64,000 nt of DNA from Vulcanimicrobiota bacterium (GTDB lineage: Bacteria; Vulcanimicrobiota; Xenobia; Xenobiales; JADMJV01). The DNA lies in assembly GCA_017307785.1 (NCBI GenBank), contig JAFKGI010000005.1:1-64000 (forward strand), in the 5' to 3' direction. The notes under the pieces were generated by a model, which was given only the letters and a program-made list of their open reading frames with translations, was not told where the DNA came from and searched no databases. The position numbers were made by a program, and so were the translations under genes. Shown here in pieces: positions 18,656-26,996 of this stretch (position 1 is the stretch's first letter; the number at the start of each line of letters is the position of its first letter).

Positions 18656-19366
18656 ATGATCACAGTCACGAATTCCCCCCGGCCGCGCATCGAGCAGTTG
18701 CTGGCCGACGTCGGACGCCTGAAGGGCAAGGTCCAAAATCTGGAGCGCGACTACCAGGATTGTGCGCGCCTGTCTCAGGACGCCGAGCGCGACTTACAGA
18801 ACGCCGCCTGGCCGTTGCGCCGGGCCGAGTCGGACAATGGCCAGAAAGACTCATCCTTTGACGGGCGCCAGGCCTTGCAATCCATCGACTCCTGCAAGCG
18901 CTCGCTGGAGCGCAACCAGCGCGAGTTCGGGCCAATCGGCAGCGATTCGCGAGCGGCTACCGGTGATTTTGACAAAGCCAAACGCGACCTGGCCGCAATT
19001 CTCCAGGACAGCAACGCCTATCCGTCCAGCCAGGCCAACCTGCGTCAGGCCGGCAGCAGTCTGGACGGGGCCGCTCAAGATCACGGCCGGGCTGACGGCG
19101 AGGGCGGGTGGGCCGACAACAAGACGCAACAGAGCCTGAGCAACCTGCGTTGGGCCGAGATGAGTGCCCGCAACGTCAGCTACGACCGCCCCGGCCAGGA
19201 CGTCAGCAACGACGCCCGCCAGGCCAGCCGCGAAGTAGACCAGGCCCAATGGCAGACCCGCGATTCCAGCGGCAACTTGCGCAACGCCAACAGCTACGAG
19301 CAACGGTCGGAAAACGGGCTCAACAACGTGGAAGAACAGCTTCGCCAGGCGCTGGCCAAACTGTAG
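18656..19366 (+). CDS. Coiled-coil protein of unknown function
   Basis: A 236-residue hydrophilic protein rich in Gln, Arg, Asp, Asn and Ser. It has heptad-like stretches (IEQLLADVGRLKGKVQNLER; NNVEEQLRQALAKL) that suggest long coiled coils. There is no signal or membrane segment. The ATG at 18656 has AGAGGAG 7 nt upstream; a GTG 6 nt earlier would sit on that site. No known family was recognised. Confidence 0.65.
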   Translation: MITVTNSPRPRIEQLLADVGRLKGKVQNLERDYQDCARLSQDAERDLQNAAWPLRRAESDNGQKDSSFDGRQALQSIDSCKRSLERNQREFGPIGSDSRAATGDFDKAKRDLAAILQDSNAYPSSQANLRQAGSSLDGAAQDHGRADGEGGWADNKTQQSLSNLRWAEMSARNVSYDRPGQDVSNDARQASREVDQAQWQTRDSSGNLRNANSYEQRSENGLNNVEEQLRQALAKL

Positions 19367-19440
19367 CCGGCAACGAATAGAAAAAGTCATAGTCCGGACA
19401 TGGCCAGTTCACCACTCCGGCTCCCAGGTCGCATACGCTC

Positions 19441-19470
19441 GGGTCCTCACAACACACAACGAGAGGACCC
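19441..19470 (+). promoter_or_regulatory. 5'-UTR hairpin covering the ribosome binding site
   Basis: GGGTCCTC and GAGGACCC form a perfect 8-bp stem around a 14-nt loop. The right arm contains the only Shine-Dalgarno-like sequence (AGAGGA) of the gene starting at 19479. When folded it would hide the ribosome binding site, a layout seen in translational switches. No ligand or protein is suggested. Confidence 0.4.
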
Positions 19471-19478
19471 AAAACAAT

Positions 19479-20345
19479 ATGAAGACGATCTACAGTCTGA
19501 CCCAGCGCTGGTCTCCCTTCGCGGGCGACGATGAAGAGGGGAAACCGGGCCGACCTCATCTGCAGGTTCTAATCAACGAAACGACGGGAGAACGGCTGGT
19601 CTCCAACATGACGGAGCAGCCCGTCCACGTCACCAACCTGGCCAGCTGGCTGGCCGGCCAGATCCCTCCGGACCCCTGCGAACTCTGGCTCGACAAGCCT
19701 GAGTGGGTGTATGTCTTTCAGTTGCTCTATCCGGAGCATGAAGTCAAATTCGAAGCTCAGCCGCCCCACTTACACCGTTACTTCCAAGAAATCGAGGAGA
19801 AGACGGAGCAGCACAAAACCTCGGATGACTATTGCCTGGTCAGGCTCTTTGGAGAAGAAGCGGCGTTGCGCTTCTATCGCAGCGCCTGGGAGTATATGAA
19901 GAAACTTCCCACCATCTCTCCCTGCCTCACCCTGGATTTCCGCAAAGGGCTGAGGAGCCGCTACGAAGTTTCCTTCGATCCTCAGGGGGAGCCTGGATTC
20001 ATCCTGAAAGACGAGGACGGCAACTTCTGCCTGGGCCTGGGCTACGACACCCCGGCCTTCGTGGACCACGCCGACCTCGAGTTACTCGAATCGGCAAGCA
20101 TCCACTTCTTCGCCGAAGAGTATCCCTGGATGCTCATCCGCTCTCCCGAGGGTCTCACTCGAGAAACCCTGGACGATGCGGTCTGGCTCTTGGAAAACTT
20201 GGCCGAGTCCGTTCGCAAAGGCTCTGCCGTCCGCTCGCTTGGGCGCAGGCTGCAACGTAGGGGTCAGGCGCCTTTGGGTCGGAAGGCTTTGACGAAGTCG
20301 GGATCGGTTTCCAAGCGAGCCCCTTCGATCAGGTCGATACAGTAG
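19479..20345 (+). CDS. Hypothetical protein
   Basis: A 288-residue soluble protein with no recognised family. It is acidic over most of its length (WSPFAGDDEEGKPGRP near the start, a central helical part with WEYMKKLP) and ends in a short basic tail. AGAGGA lies 11 nt before the ATG inside a hairpin. Its last 82 nt overlap the 3' end of the convergent mogA gene, so the basic tail may be a late extension. Function unknown. Confidence 0.6.
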   Translation: MKTIYSLTQRWSPFAGDDEEGKPGRPHLQVLINETTGERLVSNMTEQPVHVTNLASWLAGQIPPDPCELWLDKPEWVYVFQLLYPEHEVKFEAQPPHLHRYFQEIEEKTEQHKTSDDYCLVRLFGEEAALRFYRSAWEYMKKLPTISPCLTLDFRKGLRSRYEVSFDPQGEPGFILKDEDGNFCLGLGYDTPAFVDHADLELLESASIHFFAEEYPWMLIRSPEGLTRETLDDAVWLLENLAESVRKGSAVRSLGRRLQRRGQAPLGRKALTKSGSVSKRAPSIRSIQ

Positions 20346-20794
20346 GGAATCGCGGGAAACACCGCTGCTAGACACTCGGCGATGGCGGCCGGCTTACCGG
20401 GCAGGTTCACAATCAAGGAACGACCCCGGATGCCGGCCGTCTGGCGCGAGAGGATGGCGGTGGGAACCGACTGCAGGGAAACCTGGCGCATCAACTCGCC
20501 GAACCCGGGGAGCATCTTGCCGCACACCGCCTCGGTCGCCTCGGGAGTAATATCCCGAACGGCCGGGCCGGTTCCGCCGGTGGTGACGATCAAACTACAC
20601 TCTACCTGATCGCTCAACTCCCGCAAGGTGGACTCGATCAGGCCCTGTTCATCGGGAATGAGCCGATAGTGCTCCTGCCAAGGCACGCTCAGGGCCAGCT
20701 TCAGCCATTCGCGGATGGCCGGACCGGAACGGTCCTCGTAGGTGCCCTGAGAGGCCCGGTCGGATACGGTCACAATACCGATATGCACGCCCAT
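20264..20794 (-). CDS. mogA: Molybdopterin adenylyltransferase MogA/MoaB family
   Basis: A 176-residue cytoplasmic enzyme that adenylates molybdopterin before molybdenum insertion in cofactor synthesis. Family motifs are IGIVTVSDRASQGTYEDRSG at the N-terminus, TTGGTGPAVRDITPEAT around residue 90 (the MPT-binding loop), and IVNLPGKPAAIAECL near residue 130. Length is normal for MogA. The ATG directly follows the TAG stop of the DUF1304 gene, so the two are cotranscribed. No other molybdenum cofactor genes are in the window. The MoaB name is equally possible, since the two are hard to separate by sequence. Confidence 0.9.
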   Translation of the reverse strand: MGVHIGIVTVSDRASQGTYEDRSGPAIREWLKLALSVPWQEHYRLIPDEQGLIESTLRELSDQVECSLIVTTGGTGPAVRDITPEATEAVCGKMLPGFGELMRQVSLQSVPTAILSRQTAGIRGRSLIVNLPGKPAAIAECLAAVFPAIPYCIDLIEGARLETDPDFVKAFRPKGA

Positions 20795-21148
20795 CTAGTT
20801 GAAGAAGCAGTAGATGGCGATCAGAGCGGGGACGGCCTGCACCAGGAACAGGCGATAGCCGACCGTGTAGCCGCCGAAAGCTCCGGCCACGGCCACACAG
20901 CCCAGGAAGAACAGCTGAATCTGCCGGCCCAGCAGCGGGTTCGGGTGCAGCATACCCCACAACAGGCCAACGGCCAAAAATCCGTTGTAGAGCCCCTGGT
21001 TGGCGGCCAAGACCTGACTGGCCTGAGCCTTTTCCAAGGTCTGGCGGAAGACTTTCAGGCCCCTGGGCTTGGTCCAGAGAAACATCTCCAGATAGAGGAA
21101 GTAAACGTGCTCCAAGATCACCAGAAAGACCCAGAAAAACTTTAACAT
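20795..21148 (-). CDS. DUF1304 family membrane protein
   Basis: A 117-residue integral membrane protein with four predicted helices. Signature motifs are EHVYFLYLEMFLW in the first helix region and ANQGLYNGFLAVGLLWG in the middle, typical of DUF1304. The function of the family is not established. The ATG at 21148 gives the usual family N-terminus (MLKFFWVFLVILEH); an upstream TTG would add eight unsupported residues. It is the first gene of a two-gene unit with mogA. Confidence 0.85.
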   Translation of the reverse strand: MLKFFWVFLVILEHVYFLYLEMFLWTKPRGLKVFRQTLEKAQASQVLAANQGLYNGFLAVGLLWGMLHPNPLLGRQIQLFFLGCVAVAGAFGGYTVGYRLFLVQAVPALIAIYCFFN

Positions 21149-21196
21149 AGAATCAAATCCATCTCCCAACAAACGAAAGTCAAATCAATAGTAGCC

Positions 21197-21236
21197 AAGA
21201 AAAAGGCCGGCACCCGAAGGGGCCGGCCTTTTTCTT
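21197..21236. terminator. Rho-independent terminator
   Basis: A perfect 15-bp inverted repeat (AAGAAAAAGGCCGGC / GCCGGCCTTTTTCTT) around a 10-nt loop. On the minus strand the stem ends in a T-rich run just downstream of the cysteine dioxygenase stop. It separates that gene from the DUF1304-mogA unit. Confidence 0.93.
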
Positions 21237-21250
21237 CCCTGCCGCGGACG

Positions 21251-21826
21251 TTAGCAAACGGCGGGCATACTGGTGTAGCTCAGGGGCACTCGCTCCACCC
21301 GGAACGACTCTTCATCGTTTTTCACGAAACGGGTGCAGTTGGTGAGTTCCTGTCCGTAGACGTGCAGGGTGATGGCCGTGGTCGAAAACGGATTGTGGAT
21401 CTTGTGGTGTTCGAAGGGGGGAATCAGGCACCCCACGGAGCCGCGGCCGACCTCCACGTAATCCTCTTGTTCAAAGACGACGTGTTCGGGGTTGCTGCCG
21501 TCGAGCATCCGGTAACTGGTAATGGCCAGTTGACCTTCGACGCATCCTTCCACGCACCAGGTGCCTCCGTGGTCATGCACCGGAGTACCCTGGCCGGGTG
21601 ACCAGACCATGGCGACGACGCAGAACCCCTCCCCTTCTTCTTTGTGAATCAGGTGGCGAGCATAACAGGGATGACTGGTCTGACGCAGTCGTTCCGGCAA
21701 ACAGATATCGTTGGCCGAGTAGTGCTTCAGAATATCGGCCGCCTTTTCGCAGGCGGCTTTCTTGCAGTCGGGAGCGGGATGAAGCGCCCCCCTCAAGTCA
21801 TCCATGAGTTGGGACAGCGTTAACAC
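21251..21826 (-). CDS. Cysteine dioxygenase-type thiol dioxygenase
   Basis: A 191-residue cupin enzyme that adds O2 to the thiol of cysteine (giving cysteine sulfinate) or of 3-mercaptopropionate. The iron ligands are seen as HDH in TPVHDHGGTWCVEG and the third histidine in FEHHKIHN. The cysteine four residues after HDH and the tyrosine in LHVYGQE match the pair that forms the Cys-Tyr cofactor in animal CDO, which favours true cysteine dioxygenase. GTG 21826 is preferred because CGAGGAG lies 7 nt upstream; an upstream GTG at 21853 has no such site. It is followed by a strong terminator. Confidence 0.87.
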   Translation of the reverse strand: MLTLSQLMDDLRGALHPAPDCKKAACEKAADILKHYSANDICLPERLRQTSHPCYARHLIHKEEGEGFCVVAMVWSPGQGTPVHDHGGTWCVEGCVEGQLAITSYRMLDGSNPEHVVFEQEDYVEVGRGSVGCLIPPFEHHKIHNPFSTTAITLHVYGQELTNCTRFVKNDEESFRVERVPLSYTSMPAVC

Positions 21827-21913
21827 GAGACAACTCCTCGAGAAATCCCCCACCAGTCAGGTTCCGGGGGGGAGGCTATAGAATTTTTTTCGTCAATCGA
21901 AAGGGCCAATCCT

Positions 21914-24118
21914 TTACGGAACGGGGGTCACCAATGGCTCCAGAGGCTGTTCCTCCGGAGGAACGGCCAGCGGAGTTTGCGTCTCGCTCGGCTCGGGGGG
22001 CAGCAGCGGAGCCTGCTCGGGAACCGGCGTCTCGGGCGGAGGAGCCAGCGGGGTCTCTTCCGCCTGGGGCGTAGGGGTGGCAGTGGGAGCGCTGTGCAAA
22101 GGACACGGATCTTTGGGAGCCGGTCCCGAGAAAACCTGAAGCTCACGGGTCTTCGGGCAATTGACGGTGGCCAGGAAGCCGCTCTCTCTACAAATCTTGA
22201 CACGCTGAGCCTGGCTGGCCTCGAAGGTAAAGCGCGGCTGGGAGATGCCCCGCTCCACGACCCGACCCATGACCCGACGCCAGATGGTGGCGGGCAGTCC
22301 TCCACCGAAGACGTCGTACATGGCCGAGTGGTCGTCATTCCCCACCCACACGGCCAGGGTGTACTCGGGTGTGAAACCGACGAACCAGGCATCGCGGGAA
22401 TCATCGGTGGTGCCGGTCTTGCCGGCCACATCCACCCCGTCGATGTATGCGGCCGTGCCCGTGCCGTAGAGCACGACTCCCATCATCATTTCAATCATTT
22501 GCGAGGCAATATCCGGGGCCAGCATTCGCTTTCCTGGATGGTTGCGGTTGTCGGTCAGGATTTCGCCGTCATGACCCACCACCTGAGTGACCGATAGAGG
22601 AGAGTGGTAAACTCCCCCACTGGCCAGAGTCGAATAGGCACTGGCCATGGAAATCGGAGCGACTTCACAGGAGCCCAGGGCCAGGGTCAGGTTCGAGGTA
22701 AGCTGTTCGTGGATGCCCAGCGCGTGGGCGACCTCGACCACCCGGTCGGACCCGACCAGATTGATCAGCCAGGCGGCCACCGCGTTGCGCGATTCCTGGA
22801 GCGCCTGGCGCAGGGGAATGCGTCCCTTGAACTTGCCGTCGCTGTTCTTGGGCGCCCAGCCTCCAAAGTTGACCGGATTGTCCTCGACGATGCTTTCCGG
22901 TGTCAGTCCGTGCAGCAGCGCGGCCGTGTAGACGAAGGGCTTGAAACTGCTGCCCGGTTGGCGCACGGCCTGCCAGGCCCGGTTGAACTGGTTTTCCTGG
23001 GACCAACGCCGCCCGCCCACCATGGCGCGCACGTAACCGGTCGAGTTCTCGATCAGAACCAGAGCCGCGTTGCCCGCATTCAAATTGGGGCCCAATTCGT
23101 CCATCGTGGCGGATAACTCGTCCTCGGCCATGCGCTGCAACTCGATGTCCAGGGTGGTGCGCACCTGCAGACCCGCACGATAAAGCATGTCCTCATCATA
23201 GCGGTCGGACAACTCGGCGATCACGTAGGTCGTAAAATAAGGATACTTGAGCAATTGATCGGACCCCGAGTTGACCACCGGACCGCCGCTCGAGTTGGCG
23301 TTAAAGCGAAATCCCTCGCCCTCCTGAACGGCCTGATCATACTGCTTCTGGTCGATGATGTTGGTCTGCTTCATGCGCGAGAGCACGATCTTCATGCGCT
23401 TGACCGAGGCTTTGGCGTCCACCAATGGGGAGAGATTGGAGGGTGCCTGCACCAGACCGGCGATCAACGCCGCCTGCGCGATGGAAAGCTGCTGAGCCGG
23501 CTTGCCGAAATAAAGGCTACTGGCGGCGGCCACTCCGTAGGCACCGCTGCCAAAGTAGACGTTGTTGAGGTAATACTCGAGGATCTTCTCTTTCGAGAAG
23601 CGCTTTTCGATGCGCTGTGCCAGCACGATTTCGCGAATCTTGCGGGCAATAGTCTGGTCCTGAGTGAGGAAGCGATTGCGCGCCAGCTGCATGGTCAGGG
23701 TACTGGCGCCCTGGTCGATGCCACGGAAGAACACGTTGGCTACGGCGGCGCGCGCTACACCGACCCAGTCCACACCGTGGTGCTGCATGAAGCGCGAGTC
23801 TTCTACCGCCAGCAAGGCCTTGGGGAGATAGGGCGACATGCGGTCGAGCGGAACGGTGGTGCGATTCTCCACAAACAGGGTGGCCACCACCTGACCGTCT
23901 TTGGAAAAGACGCGAGTCGTCTGGGGCGCTTCGTAGCTGGAGAGGCCCTCGACGTCGGGCAGGTCTTTGGTCAGCTGGGTCACGATGGCGTAGCCGGCGC
24001 CGACTCCGACCGGGACGATGACCAGACTGCTGGCCGCCACCACCTTCAGGAAGGTGAGGAGCCAGCGTTTGCCGCGCGAGGGAGGCTTGCGCTGGCGGGC
24101 CCCCTTAGCCTTTTTCAT
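21914..24118 (-). CDS. Penicillin-binding protein 1A (class A)
   Basis: A 734-residue bifunctional peptidoglycan synthase anchored by one N-terminal helix (residues ~18-45). The glycosyltransferase 51 domain shows AVEDSRFMQHHG with its catalytic glutamate near residue 107, and GASTLTMQLARN. The transpeptidase domain has SxxK as GSSFKPF near residue 390, a candidate SxN as SRN in LQESRNAVAAW, and KTGT near residue 565. The last ~70 residues are a Pro/Glu/Thr-rich tail. A GAGGAG lies 7 nt before the ATG. It is last in the ftsY-mutS2-ACT operon, 14 nt after the ACT gene. Confidence 0.93.
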   Translation of the reverse strand: MKKAKGARQRKPPSRGKRWLLTFLKVVAASSLVIVPVGVGAGYAIVTQLTKDLPDVEGLSSYEAPQTTRVFSKDGQVVATLFVENRTTVPLDRMSPYLPKALLAVEDSRFMQHHGVDWVGVARAAVANVFFRGIDQGASTLTMQLARNRFLTQDQTIARKIREIVLAQRIEKRFSKEKILEYYLNNVYFGSGAYGVAAASSLYFGKPAQQLSIAQAALIAGLVQAPSNLSPLVDAKASVKRMKIVLSRMKQTNIIDQKQYDQAVQEGEGFRFNANSSGGPVVNSGSDQLLKYPYFTTYVIAELSDRYDEDMLYRAGLQVRTTLDIELQRMAEDELSATMDELGPNLNAGNAALVLIENSTGYVRAMVGGRRWSQENQFNRAWQAVRQPGSSFKPFVYTAALLHGLTPESIVEDNPVNFGGWAPKNSDGKFKGRIPLRQALQESRNAVAAWLINLVGSDRVVEVAHALGIHEQLTSNLTLALGSCEVAPISMASAYSTLASGGVYHSPLSVTQVVGHDGEILTDNRNHPGKRMLAPDIASQMIEMMMGVVLYGTGTAAYIDGVDVAGKTGTTDDSRDAWFVGFTPEYTLAVWVGNDDHSAMYDVFGGGLPATIWRRVMGRVVERGISQPRFTFEASQAQRVKICRESGFLATVNCPKTRELQVFSGPAPKDPCPLHSAPTATPTPQAEETPLAPPPETPVPEQAPLLPPEPSETQTPLAVPPEEQPLEPLVTPVP

Positions 24119-24132
24119 TCCTTAGCTCCTCG

Positions 24133-24444
24133 TTAGAGCCGGTGCATCGCCAGGAACACGTCTTCGCGCTGGATGCGCACTTGCAATTGTTGGGGAGCCA
24201 ACTGGGTTGTCAGTTGGCGTCGCGCTTCCAGCAGGTCCACCCGGCCACCGGCCTGGGCCTCCGCCCAGACAAGAACGGCAAAACAGCCGGACTGGCTGAC
24301 CGGTTCCCAGGCCGTCAGCTCCAGACCCAGGCCGCGCAGTTGAGTCTGCAATCGAGAGGCCACTTCTTTGGAATCGAAGGCGCCGGTACACATGCCGGCC
24401 AGTTGGAAAACAGAGATGATATAACCGGGCTGGGTGCCTGTCAT
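24133..24444 (-). CDS. Small ACT-domain protein (UPF0237-like)
   Basis: A 103-residue protein. Its C-terminal half follows the ACT/UPF0237 pattern: a beta strand (GCFAVLVWAEAQAGG), a helix (DLLEARRQLTTQLAPQQL), and the typical ending VRIQREDVFLAMHRL. The N-terminal half (YIISVFQLAGMCTGAFDSKE) is more divergent. ACT domains bind small ligands, often amino acids. The ATG overlaps the mutS2 stop by 4 nt (ATGA), so translation is coupled. Its role beside mutS2 and a PBP is unknown. Confidence 0.7.
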   Translation of the reverse strand: MTGTQPGYIISVFQLAGMCTGAFDSKEVASRLQTQLRGLGLELTAWEPVSQSGCFAVLVWAEAQAGGRVDLLEARRQLTTQLAPQQLQVRIQREDVFLAMHRL

Positions 24445-26996
24445 CGCTTGAGCTTCACCACCGTAACACCCCATCCTCCCTCATACACCTCGCCGAGGTT
24501 GTGATCCTCAACCAGTGGATGACTGTTGAGAAACTTGGTGACACCCTTGCGTAAGGCGCCGGTGCCCTTACCGTGGATCACCTCGACTTTTTCGCTCTTG
24601 GTCAGCGCCGCCTGGTCCAACGATTTGCCCAGTTCGAAGAGGGCTTCATCCACCGTCATGCCACGCAAATCGACTCGCGCGGAAAGCGGACCATACTGAG
24701 CGTCCGGCAGGTGGACCTGACCGCCAGTGGCCGGACCGGCCAGAGGTTCCAGGTCTTCCAAGCTCAAGCTCAGACGAACCATGCCGAGTTTGACCTCGGC
24801 CTTGTTGCCCCGCACCTGGAGCACTTCGCCTTCCTGGCCATAGCGGCGAGAGTAAACTCGTTGGCCGACCTCCACCTCAGGCAATGGACCGCTGGGAACC
24901 GGCTCCGAGCGGATCTCGTGCAACTGGTGGGCCATGGCGTTGAGGTTGGCTTCCATGGTGCGCGCGACCACGCGCGCCCGCGAATCGATCTCATCCGAGC
25001 GCTCGGGAGCCTGCGGGGCCTCGCTGACGGCCTCGCGGATTTCTTCTTCCTCTTCGGCGTCAGGACGGGTCAGACGCTCCAGCTCGGCGTCGCTCAGTTC
25101 CTCGAAGGAGCGAGGCGGTTGGGCTTCTTCGCCGTGATCCCGCAGGTCGGCCAGGTAGCGCTGAGCCTCGGCCAGCGCCTGCTCCTTCTGACGCTCCAGC
25201 CCCGCGATTTGGCGTCGAAAATCACGCAGCAATCCGTGGGATTTCTCTCGAGCCTGGCGCAGGACTTCTTCCGCCTGAGCGGCCGCTTCATCCAAACGAA
25301 CCTGGCGCTCGCGCTTGAGGTCGTCCAGTTGCTCCAAGAGCACCCGACGGTCCAACTCCATCTTGGCCAAATCCCGGGAAAGCTGGGCTTCGCGTTGGCG
25401 CAAGGACTGGCGCTCGTTTTCCAGGTCGTCGAGCAGGACTTCCACGCCGACGTGCTCTTTGCCCAAGATCTCGCGAGCCCGGCGCACCAACGGGTCCGGC
25501 AGTCCCAGTCCGGAGGCGATCAGAAGAGCGTTGGAACGACCCGGCACGCCCACCGTCACTCGATAGGTGGGCGACAAGGTAGCTGCATCAAACTCCACCG
25601 CCGCATTCTCGAAGCCGGCGGTTTTGCTGGCGTAGATCTTGAGGTCGGAAAGATGGGTGGTGACCATGGTCAGCGCCCCGGCCGCATTGAGGTGCTCCAG
25701 CAGAGCCACGCCCAGGGCGGCGCCTTCCGAGGGATCGGTACCGGCGCCCAGTTCGTCCAGCAGCACCAGCGAGCCCTGGCCGGCCCGGGGCAGAATGCGC
25801 AGAATCTGCGTCAGGTGGGCGGAGAAAGTGGAAAGCGACTGGGAAATGCTCTGTTCGTCGCCAATATCGGCCCAAATCTCGGTCAAAAACGGCAACTGAC
25901 TGTCCGGCTCGGCGGGAATGGGCAGCCCGCTCATGGCCATGACCGCCAACATCCCGACCGTCTTGAGAGCCACCGTTTTGCCGCCGGTATTGGGGCCGGT
26001 GACCACCACGGTGGTGAAATCCGTGCCCATGTCCAGGCTGATCGGCACCGCCTGGATGCCCTTGGCCAGCAACAGCGGATGGCGAGCGCTGACCAACTTG
26101 AGCCGGCCACCTTCACTCACCGCCGGGATGCTGCCGTCGACTTTCTTGGCATAGCTGGCCTGGGCAAAAGTCGCGTCCACGATAGCCACTTCTTCACAAG
26201 CAGCCACCAGTGGGGTTTCTTCCTGAGCCACCCAGCCGCTCAAGGAGCGCAGCACGGCTTCGACCTCGTGCTCTTCGGCACTGATCAAAGAGCGCAGCTG
26301 ATTGCTCAACGGCAGAACCGAAAGTGGTTCCATGAAGACGGTCGCTCCCGAGCCGGACTGGTCGATCACCAGTCCGGGAAAGCGTCCCTTGTGTTCCGAT
26401 TTGACGGGAATCACCTGGCGACCCTGACGCTGGGTCACGATCGGTTCCTGGACCATCTTCTGGATGTCAGGGTCGCGCAGCAAGGCGTTCAGGTTGCGCT
26501 GCAACTGGGCATCGACGGTGCGAATGTCGGAGCGAATGTTGCGCAGACTGGTGCTGGCCGCGTCGAGCACCCGCCCATCGGGACTCAAGCAGCGGGAGAT
26601 CTCGCTTTCCAGGCGCGGGAAATTGGGCATCCAGCGGGCCCGGTCGGACAGGCGCGGAGCTCGCGGCGAGCGTTCCTCCAGGTAGCGGCCCAACTTGCGC
26701 GAGGCGATGGCCACTTCGCGGATGGCCAACAGTCGCTGAGGATCTAAGATGCCGCCGCGGCCGGCCAGTTGAATATCGGGTCTTTTGTCTTCCAGGCCCA
26801 CCAGCGGGGGCACAAATCCCAGGTCCAGCAGCAGCAGGGCCTCCCCTACCTCGGCCTGGCGGTTCTTCAGCTCCTCCAACGTGTCGGCGGGTCGAAGCTG
26901 CTCCACGATCTCTCGAGCCAGCGGTCCGTGAGTGAGCCCGGCCACCTGGCCGAGCACGGGCACCAGCTCCAGAATTCGTAGGGAATGCTCATCCAT
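24441..26996 (-). CDS. mutS2: MutS2 family ATPase/endonuclease
   Basis: An 851-residue protein of the MutS2 family, which acts on branched DNA and, in some bacteria, on collided ribosomes. The core and clamp regions are followed by the ATPase with VVTGPNTGGKTVALKT near residue 335, LVLLDELGAGTDPSEGAAL, and TTHLSDLK. A long charged coiled coil follows, then a KOW-like strand region. The C-terminal Smr domain (VDLRGMTVDEAL, then VIHGKGTGALRKGV) spans ~765-851. ATG 26996 has GGAG 6 nt upstream and overlaps the ftsY stop by 8 nt. Length and domain order are normal. Confidence 0.95.
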   Translation of the reverse strand: MDEHSLRILELVPVLGQVAGLTHGPLAREIVEQLRPADTLEELKNRQAEVGEALLLLDLGFVPPLVGLEDKRPDIQLAGRGGILDPQRLLAIREVAIASRKLGRYLEERSPRAPRLSDRARWMPNFPRLESEISRCLSPDGRVLDAASTSLRNIRSDIRTVDAQLQRNLNALLRDPDIQKMVQEPIVTQRQGRQVIPVKSEHKGRFPGLVIDQSGSGATVFMEPLSVLPLSNQLRSLISAEEHEVEAVLRSLSGWVAQEETPLVAACEEVAIVDATFAQASYAKKVDGSIPAVSEGGRLKLVSARHPLLLAKGIQAVPISLDMGTDFTTVVVTGPNTGGKTVALKTVGMLAVMAMSGLPIPAEPDSQLPFLTEIWADIGDEQSISQSLSTFSAHLTQILRILPRAGQGSLVLLDELGAGTDPSEGAALGVALLEHLNAAGALTMVTTHLSDLKIYASKTAGFENAAVEFDAATLSPTYRVTVGVPGRSNALLIASGLGLPDPLVRRAREILGKEHVGVEVLLDDLENERQSLRQREAQLSRDLAKMELDRRVLLEQLDDLKRERQVRLDEAAAQAEEVLRQAREKSHGLLRDFRRQIAGLERQKEQALAEAQRYLADLRDHGEEAQPPRSFEELSDAELERLTRPDAEEEEEIREAVSEAPQAPERSDEIDSRARVVARTMEANLNAMAHQLHEIRSEPVPSGPLPEVEVGQRVYSRRYGQEGEVLQVRGNKAEVKLGMVRLSLSLEDLEPLAGPATGGQVHLPDAQYGPLSARVDLRGMTVDEALFELGKSLDQAALTKSEKVEVIHGKGTGALRKGVTKFLNSHPLVEDHNLGEVYEGGWGVTVVKLKR

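Noticed and set aside
24573..26747. A 724-codon plus-strand frame across mutS2.
   Set aside because: It is the GC-driven antisense of a well-conserved gene; the translated protein is His/Gln-rich with no domain.
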